Source: Hygrocybe punicea (Eukaryota; Basidiomycota; Agaricomycetes; Agaricales; Hygrophoraceae). From it: DNA of 64,000 nucleotides. Numbering within the stretch: the stretch's first letter is position 1; each line of letters starts with the position of its first letter. The stretch is taken from positions 5,590,891 through 5,654,890 of the forward strand of contig OY744461.1 in NCBI GenBank assembly GCA_963556145.1, in the 5' to 3' direction. The notes under the pieces were generated by a model, which saw only the letters and a program-made list of their open reading frames with translations, was not told the DNA's origin and made no database searches. Position numbers and translations under genes: made by a program. Positions 1 to 11,192 of this stretch are shown here, in pieces.

Positions 1-628
1 TATTCATAATGTTATTATTCTGCCAGGTGAACAGGTGATCTATGATCCGATGTGCAGGCCACTAGCATCGTAAATGAACATGATCTGAGCTGAAAAATCA
101 ATTATGCTGCATACCGATCATGGACAGCCTCCATCCATAGCCCCAGATGGTTAGTTTGAGCCTAGAGGTATCCAGGATCATTCTATATTTTGCAATGATG
201 AAATCTAGACCTCCATAGAGAAAAGACCTCGTGTTACAGATTTGGATCGATAGAAATGTTTTGCCTGCCGAATTAATTTGATGCTGTAGAAAAGACAATA
301 GAGACCGATGCAAAGATTCGGGGTGAATTGTGGAGCTGTAATATGAAATTATACCTGTGGCTCTTTGGCCATATTTTATTGTAGGGAGCCAAACTTGTGT
401 GCTCATAATCAGTGGATGGTTTTATGTCGTCCATGACTACATCCTGCTCGTGAAATATCACCTTACACTACATATTGATTGCATATAAAACACTAGTCCC
501 TTTATTGAACACATGTTTCCTCACTACGACCTGGAAGCTGCAAGTAGGTCAACTTGAACCCAGTATAAGTCACGATAAATATTGACTGATATCATTGCCA
601 TTTACCAGAGATTTCGCTGCAGACTATA
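1..628. other. No recognisable gene
   Basis: Only short open frames occur here. A minus-strand frame at 273-461 looks somewhat protein-like but I do not recognise it. I see no RNA gene or clear repeat. Confidence 0.4.
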
Positions 629-1729
629 ATGCAAGCTGCCTGTAATAAACCAGCTGCATCACAGCAACAGCTGGCAGTCGCTATGAAGGTAGAAACTGTA
701 CCACTTCCTGAACTATACACTGATCTACCTGTAGAATGATGTTTTCGTTTGCTCACTCTCGATTGTATCATGTTGCGAGCCCCCTCAAATTCGACTGGTT
801 ATTATATCGCCTGAGGATAGTCTAGCTGTTGAAGAGGTTGTTCTACATGTGCAAGGATTTTATGTGTGAAGGATTTACCTCCAATTAATGTCAAGCATCG
901 GTAGGCAGAATACCATTACTCTCACGATTCTTATTTTCAATGTAAAAATTATTAGTCTGCATTATAAAACACGACATGCTCTCCAGCAGGGAGTATCCAT
1001 TACTGGTGGTGGCCTACCACTATTCAACACAGCAATTAATGGCCTTAATGCTATTCGTTTGATGTTCGATCAACACTTGAATAATGAATCACTCAGACAC
1101 CTTGCAGCAAATTATGGCACTTATCCAGCAATTGATGCAAGTAACCAATATTTCACTCCTCACAATGATGTTTCCATAGATGGATGTCTCCCATTTCCGA
1201 AGCTGCTGGATCCTTATGGAACTGTATCATCCATTATGGGTAATGATCTCGTTTATGCCAGTGATAATGTTGTTGAATATTACAGATTGAAGAATGATGA
1301 GTAATCTACCATGATTTCCTTGCAAAGTTCATGGCTGACATTTGCCTCATTTTATAAACAGTGTTACACAGTTTGATCCTGCTGTCTTTCGAATTGGTGA
1401 TATCGTTAAAGCTCAAATATTCTTTATTGCCATTCCAAATGGTAACAAATATCGCATGAAGAATATATTACGGTCTGTAGCTCTGCTTGACAGTACATAT
1501 TCAGAGGTATCAATATCTTCTTGCTATTTATTGCAATCAAGATGCTTATGTTGTACCCGATCAGAATGCTTGTATCACATCCACCATCAACCAGGCTAAT
1601 ACTTCTAATCAACAAAGCCACTATCAAATGAAAGTGCAGTTAAAAGGACATGTCGGATATTCTACATCAGATGATATCCAGCAGAAAAGACGAAACAATC
1701 ATGATGATGATATGGCTGTTAATTAATAG
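629..1729 (+). pseudogene. Broken Agaricomycete-specific hypothetical gene
   Basis: From memory, the translation follows a family of hypothetical proteins that is expanded in mushroom genomes and has no known function. Successive blocks are colinear. An N-terminal block starts at the ATG at 629 and contains CFRLLTLD. A middle block runs 960-1300 with GLPLF, LDPYG and VVEYY. A C-terminal block has FRIGDIVKAQ and RSVALLD, and ends GHVGYSTSDD..KRR. A 61-base GT-AG intron (1301-1361, with a CTGAC branch-like site) joins NDD to VTQFDP in frame, so the gene once spliced. It is broken by an in-frame TGA near 737, further stops near 790-880, and a frame change between 1500 and 1545. A diverged gene with unusual splicing is possible but less likely. 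Confidence 0.5.
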
Positions 1730-2770
1730 TTGTATATTCTTACTATTAATGTGAATAATATGTTATAAGAATCATGATGTTAGTATCCTTCAACTTTTAA
1801 TTTTGCAAGTCATCGACTTGTTTTATCCTATAATAATTGTATTGTGAGTTATATACAACAGTTTTTAGAGAGCTATTAGGTTTTCACATTCTTTCATATA
1901 TGGAAAACTCATTTTTATAAACCCAGTTGTAGCTATTGTGAAAATATCTGAATTCAAATTGATAAAACTATATACAAACAAAAGTAATTTGACCAAACAC
2001 ACTTACATTGCATTTGCTAACAATCTCGCTGAGTGGCTCATATGTCTATACAGACCAAGAAGACCTGCTGTTGTTTTCCATAATACATAAATATTCACAA
2101 AAGTCTGTGAGAAGAATCAAAGGAAGGATATCTTGATCTTGTAAAAATTTAAAGGTGATCTGGTTTGATTTGAGTCATTTGAGCACTGCATATAGCTACT
2201 CAGTTTGAAATATCGTATATGCTAAAATTAAAGCAACTGAGACTTGCTGTTAGGACATAGTAGGGGTATGAGTATCACTGAGGTTTTTGCTGTAAGGGTG
2301 TCAAGGGTGCAGGTACAGTATCTAGAATCCAAACCCCCAGATAAACTGTACTCAGGGGGCAGGGGTGACCAGCTAACTGTGGGTGAACTCAAAAGTGCCA
2401 GCATTTGCACACCAGCAGTTGTACACCACATTCATTGTGTCGATATTTTTCTTTGCCATCATACCCCTGTATGTACCTTCCTTCTATTTGTGGGTGACTC
2501 CATCTTTCACATTGCACCAATTTTCTACTAAGATAGGCTTCTATACACAACACACATGGCTTAGGTGATGAGTGTTCCTTTAGATAGCCGGTATCTGGTT
2601 TTGTTTTTGTAAGTGTCTCCTATACATTTTGAATTTTAGACTAACTTCCTAATTTATTTACTATGCAACACACATTGCTCTGAGCCTAGTGACACCAATG
2701 TCCTTGCAAGTTTCAGACAGTATGTGCCTGCATTTTATTTCATGGATTTCTCTGTCTAACTGTTAGGAGT
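1730..2770. other. Intergenic, AT-rich, nothing recognised
   Basis: AT-rich DNA separating two gene remnants. The overlapping short frames at 2228-2531 lie on opposite strands and neither shows a family motif. Confidence 0.4.
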
Positions 2771-4760
2771 TTGGGGCTAACTTTCAATAGGGCCACACAC
2801 CTCATATTGGTCAGGCCATGTGAAAGCCTAACTTCACCAATGCTGTGGCACATTTCAGATGGCAAGACCCTTTCAATCATTTCACACCAGTCTGACTGGC
2901 AATATATACAGCAAGCCAATGCCTGCAATATCCAGCTCAAAAACATGCCAAAACCCACTACTGACACAATGTCCAACAAGTCCTCAATTTCTACCTCCTT
3001 TAAGCTCTCACACAAAGCCTTGACCATCAAGAATACTGTTAGACGGGGTGCCAATATTGTGAGGTGGGGTGCTGCCATTGTTGGATGGCCACTCAAGAAG
3101 CTTAAGCATGCGACATCTAAGCGCTCAATGTCCACACATTCACAAGTTTTGACAGTTCTTGACAACGTCACTCCAGATCCCAGTATGATAGATGGTATTG
3201 ATAACACCACCACCAAGGTGACTGAGATTGACTTGGAAGATGGCAATCCAGAGATTGATGTTGTGGAGGAACTAGGTGTGTTTTCACATATATTTACTAT
3301 GGATTGAACTTAATTGGCTTGTCAGTGGCCACCAAATAATCATGGCAGTCGCCAATCTATTCCTTTTTCAAGGCAGATGTCACTATTGCATATCAAGATG
3401 GTTAACTCCTCCACTTCTTTCCATACACGACTTGCTAGTGCAAGATGAGTCTTGGCAGAGTCTGTGCTTCCAAGATAAGAAAGATTGAGCATCAACTGCC
3501 AACCTCAAGCATCACACCATCGGCTGCTTTGACCTTGTGGCTGTCAAAACAGCCCTGAGCATGAAGGATGTGGTTGCCAAAAGGGATTTGATCTTCAAGG
3601 CCTTTGCTTGACAGAAACAGAAGCTGGTCACATATTCCCTCTACTTATGTACCAACCCTGAAGTCTGGTGAGTTTTAAACTGAGGTGGCCATACACTCTT
3701 GTACTGACATGTTTTTCAGTGCTCACCTCATCAAGTGGGTCACCAAAAACAACCAGGCGCTCAACATCATCAATGATCATGAACTTGTTGAGCTTCTCAT
3801 AGCTGGATGACCACATATCACCATTCACTGTTACACATGACATTAAAGCTGCCTTTCTCAGGTGCCATGAGTATATTACCAAATTACTTGTTGTAGGTTT
3901 CTTGCTCAGATTCATGCCTCAACAAATAGCTCACTTGTTCCATGAACATCCAGGGTATCTTCATTTTGGCATGGATTCATGGACATCCCCTAATCATTGT
4001 ACTTTCATTGCATGGACAGTGCATCTGGAGTTCAAAGGATGCATGCTGTCATTTTTGCTGGACTTCATTGAAGTCACAAAGTCTCATACTGGTCTAGCCA
4101 TGGCCAATGCTTTTCAACATATGTTGGTGAGGTTTGGACTAATAAAGAACGCTGATATGATTTTTCATTCAACTATCCATTGCTAATGTCTTTTCTACAT
4201 TCATGCTTTCAATAGTGACAATACCAACCCTAATGATACGCAGACCACTGGACTCACAAAGCTTGACAACTCATTCAATGCTGAGGCTGTTTTAACCACA
4301 TGGTACAGCTATCAGCAAACAGCCTCATTTGACCCTTCAATCCTAAAATGGCAAAATCAACAGCCATCGATGATGTTGATGTTGATCAAACAGAGCTGGA
4401 TGACCCCCAATACCTCATAAACTTTGCTGAGAACAGTGACAATGATGAATCTGACTTGGAGATGGCAGGAGGTAACATTGATTATGGTATTGATGAGTTG
4501 CAAAACCTCACAGCGAGTAATAGGGAGAAGGTCTTGGCGGATACAGGTGTGGTTCGTCAACTTGTTTCTAAAGTAAAAACCATTTCCTTTTAATGTTTTC
4601 TTTACTAATCCCAGTTTGGCTGTGACAGCTCTCATTCACCGTCATCCATTTGCCTACCATCACCCTCCCCACTTGGTGTCACTGTTGTGAGAAGCACCAC
4701 ATCAAGCTGAAGCTTATACCATGCGATGTTATAACCCATTGGAATTCTACTTATAATATG
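2771..4760 (+). pseudogene. BED zinc-finger hAT transposase, decayed copy I
   Basis: hAT transposases cut and paste DNA with an RNase H-like DDE core. Read across three frames, this stretch follows the Agaricomycete BED-hAT layout. It has an N-terminal acidic linker (to about 3290) and a BED finger region (about 3340-3540, with SPIYSFFKADVT, a CxC-like pair and NLKHH). A linker follows containing HLIKWVTKNN and NIINDHELVELL. The catalytic core starts at MDSWTSPNH (about 3970), where the first Asp is kept. SDNTNPNDTQTT follows at about 4210, and a downstream block ends in TRWNST-like remnants near 4730. Many frame changes and stops make it non-functional. It ends about 80 bases before a Helitron-like 3' end (4841-4883), so it may have been carried inside such an element. 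Superfamily call is good; exact exon limits are not. Confidence 0.65.
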
Positions 4761-4840
4761 ATGATGTTTGTCCATATAAATATAACATCCAATGATTGAA
4801 GGATTATGTCATATGTTTTGTGTAAAAAAGAAGAAAAAAA

Positions 4841-4883
4841 GAACTTGTTCATGCCATGCAAAGCACTGGCCCACTAAACAAGT
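4841..4883 (+). mobile_element. Helitron-like 3' end, copy H1
   Basis: One of six copies of a 43-44 base end module. It begins GAACTTGTTCATG, contains an imperfect palindrome (GCCATGTGCAGCACTGGC in the cleaner copies), and stops about 13 bases later at CTAAACAAGT. Similarity between copies ends at that point. A palindrome followed by a short 3' tail is the arrangement of Helitron 3' ends, but the last bases are CAAG rather than the usual CTRR. Confidence 0.5.
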
Positions 4884-4980
4884 CAAATAGAAATGAAGCA
4901 ATGAGCATTGCTCAACTCAAAGGTAGACTAGAAGGAGTTGACTGTATTTTCATTGATGAAGTCTCAATGCTGTCTTGTTA
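4883..4980 (+). pseudogene. Fragment of a Helitron PIF1-like helicase
   Basis: About 32 codons are open from the exact end of the preceding hairpin. They contain AQLKGRLEGVD and IFIDEVSMLSC, the Walker B region seen also in the helicase at 20.4-22.8 kb (AQVRANLDGVDYIFIDEVSM). The fragment ends in a 20-base sequence repeated twice in tandem (4981-5020). Neither the Walker A part nor the downstream helicase motifs are present. Confidence 0.65.
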
Positions 4981-5238
4981 TGAGTTCTTTTAATTTATTA
5001 TGAGTTCTTTTAATTTATTAAAAGACTCGTTCTTTATCAGACCTGGTTCAGTCAGGGTTTGTAATTAATTAATTAATTGATTGATAAAGTTGATCGCATG
5101 TAGGGAACCTTCATTTTTGGTCAGAGGTATGATTCTACTTGATATGCTAGAAATTAACATGCGGTTCTAGCCATGTTTGGACAAGCTTACATAAGCATCC
5201 AAATATGGGTTGTCTCAGAAAAGACAAACTACCTTCTG

Positions 5239-5770
5239 ATTATATTCAAAATATTCATACTGACTTTAATTCTTATCAGAATCGGCTGAAAATCGAACTG
5301 CTGACTAATATAACCGTTTCGGGCAAGGTGTGACAGTCACATGTATGCAATCTAACCATATAAGGTAATTTCTAATATTATATACCAAATTTTGTACTGA
5401 TTTCAATGGTGACAGTCACATGTGACCAGTCTAATCATATATGGTAATTTTGCATAATATATGCTAAATCACATAGACTATCATAGTATTCATTATACAA
5501 ATGCAATTATATTCAAAATATTTATAGTGGCCTCAATTCTTATCAGAATTAGCTAACAATTGAACTGCTGACTAATATCACCATTTCGGGCAATGTGTGA
5601 CAGTCACATGTGACTAATCTAACTATATAAGGTAATTTTTGATATTATATAGCAAATTTTTTGCTAATCACAATAGTGACAGTCACATGTGACTAGTCTA
5701 CACTATATATTCTAAATTTTGAGCTGATCGCACAAGTCATAGTCACATGTGACTACTATTACTATATATG
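5239..5770 (+). repeat. 267-base direct repeat with CAGTCACATGTGACTG-type palindromes
   Basis: Two copies of one unit start at about 5239 and 5506 (each begins ATTATATTCAAAATATT). Inside them GTGACAGTCACATGTGAC-type palindromes recur near 5330, 5410, 5600, 5680 and 5740, each followed by an AT-rich TATAAGG or TATATGG tract. They form the 5' part of the 0.8-kb repeat described next. Confidence 0.6.
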
Positions 5771-6424
5771 GAAATATCAGCCATATAAGCAGAAATGAGC
5801 TTATTTCTGATCATCTACTATTATTTTTACTTCAAACATAAAATTCAATGTGATATCGCATATTATCTTAAATGTTAATTGTATTTTAATCACTTATTGA
5901 TGTTAGTAACAATCATACAACTAAAATGAAAGAAAACAGACTTGTTTATGCTATGTGCAACATTAGCCCACTCAACAAGCATAGCTGTCTTTATGTTGAT
6001 GACTTATCTGTTGTACAGCATTCAAGGTCATAGAGAAGTAGGGTTAAGAAAATATAAGTCAATTGTTATCATACTGTGTAGGGGACAGTTATATTTGGCA
6101 GTTAACCTGTTGCTCCTTGAACATTTCTTTTATGGCTGAGAATATTGCATGATGATGCAGCACAGAAGACATGACAGTAAGTGAGGAGGTTGATGAAGAC
6201 TGAAGACCCACTATGTAGTTTTATTTTGTTTACTTGTTATGTTGCTGAGGTGTGAGGTGGACTCATTAGAACAATTTGCAATATACAATATATATCATAT
6301 GTCTCATACCATATGTAAAATGCTTTATGCAATTTAATCTTATTGCTTACTTTATCATGGAAGTCAGAAGGGGGAAAAAAGAACTCGTTCATGCCATGTG
6401 CAGCACTGGCCCACTAAACAAATC
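5595..6424 (+). mobile_element. Non-autonomous Helitron-like repeat, copy A
   Basis: This stretch matches 12093-12925 in reverse orientation along its length. Shared features are the CACATGTGAC palindromes, an AT-rich middle, a hairpin module H2 (5939-5980), and a final module H3 (6381-6424). The two modules are about 440 bases apart in both copies. The right end falls exactly where a decayed gene on the other strand is cut (see 6425-7083), which supports the end call. The left end is not determined. No coding capacity is seen. Confidence 0.5.
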
Positions 6425-7083
6425 TTGAAATCAATGTCAAAGTTGTTGTATGTGTATCCAATGAGAAGAGTCTGCCCCATCTGGCATAATCTCTTGTGAG
6501 TCTCTGCAGACAGTGATTTGATAGCTTTATGTATAGTGTTGATCAAGGTTGAGCAGCCCATGCAGGCAAGTGCCTATATCACTTTCTGTAGTATGTTGCA
6601 CAAATGCAAGAATATACCAAAGACACTTTGCAATAAATTGCACTTTAGGTTTGTGCTGTGCATGATAATGCTGATTATGCACACAGCCTTCTATAATTCA
6701 GGTCAGCATTGTTACAGCAAAGCGCAATACTCATAGACCAAGGAGATAATAACATGATGTTGCCCACCCTTACTCAGTCCATGCCAGGAACCATTGGAAT
6801 CTGTATCAGCTAGGTGTATGTCATCTTCATTTAGTCTGACCCAGTATTGAGCTTTGTCTTCTTCATCAGCCTGAGTGTCATTGCCACTATGGCCCAAAAG
6901 GGCAGGGACATCTTGGCTTATTCTCCTTCTGAGCTGCTTTGGATCAGCAGAAAGTAGGCCAGTAATGGTGGTCCAGAGATCTGGGGCAGTCATCTGCACA
7001 TTTTGAACATTGTCTTCAAGGTGAAAGTCATTGATTTGCTCAATGGATGTGTGTAGGGCATTAAAGTGCCATCCATTACGCAT
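6425..7083 (-). pseudogene. DUF6589-like gene fragment, cut by a Helitron-like end
   Basis: Read on the minus strand, two blocks resemble the region upstream of the DUF6589 domain in Agaricomycete proteins of unknown, probably mobile-element, function. The first (7083-6712) holds PDLWTTITGLLSADP and DTQADEEDKAQYW. The second (about 6700-6425) holds LQSVFGIFLH, LINTIHKAIKSLS and GQTLLIGYTYNNFDIDFK. The blocks are in different frames and the second has a stop. After FDIDFK the reading frame runs straight into the hairpin module of the neighbouring repeat, so the rest of the gene was displaced by that insertion. Confidence 0.5.
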
Positions 7084-8822
7084 GCTAGTGAGACTTGGTA
7101 TGGATTTTACATGCTTTCTATGTATGAGATCCAGGGCCCATTGGAATTGTTATATTCGTGCACTCTGATGTATTCTGATGTACTCTGATGAACTCCAATG
7201 AACTCCGGCCATCTCCACTCTGGACTTTCCATTTCATTTCTATTCTTATCTTCTTTTGCACTCCTATCTGTCTCCTCCCTTTTGTTTACTTGTCACTGTA
7301 TTGTTACATTTTACAACTCCAGTGCCTGCCATGACAATTCTGCATTACCACACCTTTCTTTTTTGTTCCCTTTTGCCTATTGTCTTCTTTTGGACATTGT
7401 TGTTTATTCTTGTCCTTGTTTCCTTTTACCCTTTCTTCTAGAACAATCCAGACTGACCATGGACACATCCCCATATGACCTTGCTGTACCCGAACAGTCT
7501 CCTTGCTGATGGACATCATTGCCATTGTCTTTTCCCTTACCTTGACATATTGTTCACTTCGTCCCATGACAAACCGATACACAATGGCTGTACTCCCAAC
7601 ACAGCTAATTGCCATAATCATCATTGGCAGCTTTGCCATCACTTTCCTTATCGGTTTTTACCTTGTTATGATCTATCTTTGGCATCGGCACTGAAACCCT
7701 TCTGCCATCAATACTTCTGACTTTCACCTCAACAATATCTCACCACATAATTGACAATTGCCATACCTGGATATTTGGTTTCCACTTTCATATTCCATGC
7801 CTACCATTATCCTCCCTGATCATCCAACGACATTCCTCACCTGCATGCATGCCCTGAACAATCCTCAATCACAAGACATTTCACTGTTCCCTCCAATCTG
7901 ACCATTGCCAAAGCATGCACCTTCAGACTTTGACCACAGACCATATGATTTCCCAATACAGTGAACCAACCCCTATTGTGTATTGTTCACATGTCATCGC
8001 TTCAATGCAGTACCCAACGACTTGTTCCCACAGCTTGTCACCTGTGCCATGACTCGAAACCTGGACCCATGTTCATTTATCCTTTTCCATCTATAACCTT
8101 GATACCTCCCACACTTGTTTACAACAATACCCTTTCTTGGAAGAATACTGACATCAGGTGGACCTCATTGTTCCACACACAGAACAAGACATCACCCCTC
8201 GATATGTCATCAACACAGACATCATCACTGGCACAGCGTATGCTGTTCACATGTCTGACCTCGACTATCACACCATCTTAGTTGGTTTTCTCCTAACACA
8301 TTCCTTTGTTTCCTTTCATACCGACCTTGTCGCTGTATCCATGCTACCTCAAGACACTCTCTTCACCAATCCCACACTGGATGATACCCCTCTTTGACCC
8401 GACCGTGCAATGCACTTGCCAGACTGCGCATTTGCCTGTTACAGCAAGTATAGACCCTGAATTGGCAATTCTGCATGTCACATGATCTGATGACAAATCA
8501 TCCAAGTCATCTGGACCTCTCCCATCCCTCAATGACACTCAGGCCTCCAGTTGGATCGTGAGAACATCAACATGAGGATGCCTCATGTGCGCCTCATGGT
8601 GAACACATGGTGTAGTTGGACATGTTGTAGCTTCATGGTTGTATTCCCATTTACCTCCCCTCAAGACCAGTCACTATATCTACTGTTCTTGTTGTTGGTT
8701 CAGACTTTTTCTTCTTTTCTTTTCCTTACGTTTAGTCTGGTTCTTGGGGCAGACCCTCTTGTCTTGGGTAACCCCCATAGCTCGCATGACTTTAGACCAT
8801 GAACCCCCCCCCTTTGTAGCAG
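7084..8822. other. C/T-rich intergenic DNA, no supported gene
   Basis: Strongly pyrimidine-biased on the plus strand, with many short overlapping frames. One frame (about 7509-7694) would encode two hydrophobic segments, but base bias alone can give that. An open stretch at 8158-8397 is also unrecognised. Confidence 0.35.
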
Positions 8823-9292
8823 TGTTGTCTTAGTTATAAGCAACAATGAAACTGCTGATCTCTCCTCTGGAGCCCCCTAGTTAAGTTGATTGTTGCTGGA
8901 GCCCGCTGCAGAAGCGATCCGTAACATGTATGTAGCAACCTTTTGTCTCTTTATCTTTCTCCAAACTCTGGTACTCCTGCTGGAGTTCCTATTATCTTTT
9001 CATCACCAAGGACATAACAATTATTTTACTAGTATATAAGCTAGAACTACTATGTCCTGTATCTTTGTTCTGAAAATCAACTAGAGTATACCCTGTCTTC
9101 TTTGCTCTCAAACTTAAGGCTTTGCCTTAAGCTCACTATCTCTGTCCTTAGTCTGGACCTCCAGACTAACTCCGCTCTGCTTCGTGCCTACTCAGTACAG
9201 CTTAAGGAAGTAGTTAACCTACTTCAAGAGTTTGCACCTCCGATCCTCCGACGAACTCTGCTCTGTCTGGAGTTGTCTGCATGACTCTAACA
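8823..9292 (+). mobile_element. Probable solo LTR
   Basis: The segment begins TGTTGTC and ends TAACA. It has a TATATAAGC box about 210 bases in, followed by a CT-rich leader-like half, as in LTRs of fungal retrotransposons. No gag-pol genes lie on either side, hence solo. I could not find a matching 5-base duplication outside the ends, so the borders are tentative. Confidence 0.4.
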
Positions 9293-9706
9293 GGAATACA
9301 GGTTGCTGCAAGGTGGAGTGCTTGGAAAGAGTAGATAGTACCTTAGTGGGGTGGTTGAGGACATCAAGAACAATGGTGTTGTGTCATATGGCAGGCTCTT
9401 GTATGATAAATTCCACAAAGTCACTGAGGGTGGTGTGATTCTTGGAGAAGCAAAGGAGAATGGCCTGTGCAGACTGAGTATTGCTCAAAGTATTGCTAGC
9501 TATGTCCCAATTGGGACAGATAAGCCAGTGGCACTTTGTTTACAAACATTTTCTTCAAGCCATTGTAGACAGGGTCAAGAGGAATAAGAGTTCTGACTTT
9601 CAATTTACACAGGGCGGAGACTCAATATCCCGGATGAACCCGCTTACGCTTGGCAGGAGCCTGGGACGTACGCATCACAACATATAACGTATACCACTTG
9701 ACCATC
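9293..9706. other. Unrecognised coding-like stretch
   Basis: A plus-strand frame at 9351-9587 (containing VVSYGRLLYDKFHKV) is longer than expected by chance, and the other strand also reads protein-like. I do not recognise a family on either strand. The stretch from 9590 is the 3' flank of RPS17. Confidence 0.3.
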
Positions 9707-10371
9707 TCACGACCGCGCAGCGCCAGGAACATTCCTTCTCTCCCGTCGAGGACCACGTTCCGGTTGGGTTGTAACGGGTACAACCACGTTGACGGCGATC
9801 GAATCAAAATTCAACGCATGAAGTAGGTTCTGAAAATTAGACAGAGAGTAGGTTTCGGCGGCTAAGTAGACTAGTCTCGCGAACTCACCTTGGTGTCCTG
9901 ATCGACCTCAAGTCCTGAGACACTGGTGTCGAGGGCCGACACTTCGGGAACATAGTTGTCCTTCCTCTCACGCTCCTCCTCCTGCAGCTTGAAGGAGATG
10001 CCGCGGACCGGCCCCCGCTGGATGCGCTTCATCAGATGGGTGGTGAAACCCGATATTTTGTTTCGGAGACGTTTTGTAGGTACGAGAGCCTGTCGTTATT
10101 ATCCATGACAACCCCTCCCTTGCGTGTAATGGGTTACGGGGGAAATACGCACGACTTCGTCAATGATCCGTTTATTTGTATGAAAGTCGAGGGTAAGGCG
10201 GGGGTAACTGGGGAACAATCAGTAAATGTATGTCGTTCGTGGTTGATCCAACTTACTACTTTTCAATGAGCACTCGGGAGGCCCTCTTTGTTGTTTTAGT
10301 ACGAACGCGACCCTACTCCGTAAAATATATAAGAGGGGCACATTTGGCAGGTCTCTGACGATGCTCACCAT
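9707..10371 (-). CDS. RPS17: 40S ribosomal protein S17 (eS17)
   Basis: Component of the small ribosomal subunit, near the mRNA exit and head region. Five exons on the minus strand give 145 residues, the normal fungal length: 10371-10369, 10312-10257, 10207-10153, 10089-9889 and 9829-9707. All four introns are GT-AG and 49-63 bases long. Exon 1 is the start codon alone. Conserved eS17 blocks appear in order: [69 protein letters not shown] and the basic tail [17 protein letters not shown]. No stop or frameshift is present, so the gene appears functional. It diverges from RPS22 across 209 bases, which suggests shared control. Confidence 0.96.
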
Positions 10372-10580
10372 GACGGTAAGATTATTGCCGTTGACTGATA
10401 GGGCTTGGAAGTGTGCGAGAGCGGCAATTGCCGTGGTGGCTGCTGTGATCCTGTACATATAAAGTTGCGTCCAAATTACTCTTATATTAGTCATAACAGA
10501 TCCTCCTGGACGTCCTGACTCGCGCTTTCCGTAGCACGACACTCAGACTGGGCATTTTATACACATTTTCCCACACAATC
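10372..10580. promoter_or_regulatory. Shared divergent promoter of RPS17 and RPS22
   Basis: Only 209 bases separate the two start codons, so the promoters and 5' leaders of both genes must lie here. CATATAAAG (near 10456) and a TTTTATACA tract (near 10553) are TATA-like. No other element is certain. Confidence 0.7.
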
Positions 10581-11192
10581 ATGGTCCGCGTCTCCGTCCT
10601 TGTAAGTTTTCATATGATGTTGCTGGGGATCCACTTATTATAAACTTTTTAGAACGATTGCCTCGTACGTGTATTTAGCTCTTCTATTCTAGTCTAGCAC
10701 TCAGCCCAATTTTCAGAACAACATTGTCAATGCCGAGCGTCGCGGCAAACGACAAGTCCTCATCCGCCCGTCTTCGAAGGTGGTTGTCAAGTTCCTCAGC
10801 GTGATGCAACGTCATGGTAAATATATAATAACCACCTCATCCAACACCGTTTCCCGCATTTCTCAACACATATCTAGGCTATATTGGCGAGTTCGAAATC
10901 ATTGATGACCATCGCTCAGGGAAAATCGTCATCCAACTGAACGGCCGTCTCAATAAGACGGGTGTCATTTCACCTCGATTCAATGTTCAGGCTACCCAGA
11001 TCGAATCATGGGTGAATTTACTGCTTCCCGCTCGTTCTTTTGGCATAATCATCTTGGTGAACCCCCTGCTGTTTTTATATTTCGGTCAGACCTCTTACCT
11101 GTACTCCTCAGACTACCTCCTCGGGAATTCTTGATCACGAAGAGGCTCGTCGGAAAAATATCGGAGGAAAGCTGTTGGGCTATGTCTACTAA
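10581..11192 (+). CDS. RPS22: 40S ribosomal protein S22/S15a (uS8)
   Basis: uS8 binds helix 21 of 18S rRNA in the small subunit. Five exons encode exactly 130 residues, the standard length: 10581-10601, 10653-10664, 10717-10816, 10878-11056 and 11112-11192. Introns are GT-AG and 51-61 bases long. Exon 2 is a 12-base microexon coding NDCL. Conserved blocks are [62 protein letters not shown] and the C-terminus [20 protein letters not shown]. No damage is seen. The gene is head-to-head with RPS17. Confidence 0.97.

Noticed and set aside
7503..7694. Small protein with two hydrophobic segments
   Set aside because: The region is strongly pyrimidine-rich, which by itself yields Leu/Ile/Phe-rich frames; no family or context supports it.
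8823..9292. Complete LTR retrotransposon
   Set aside because: Only one LTR-like unit is present, with no second LTR, primer-binding site or polyprotein nearby.
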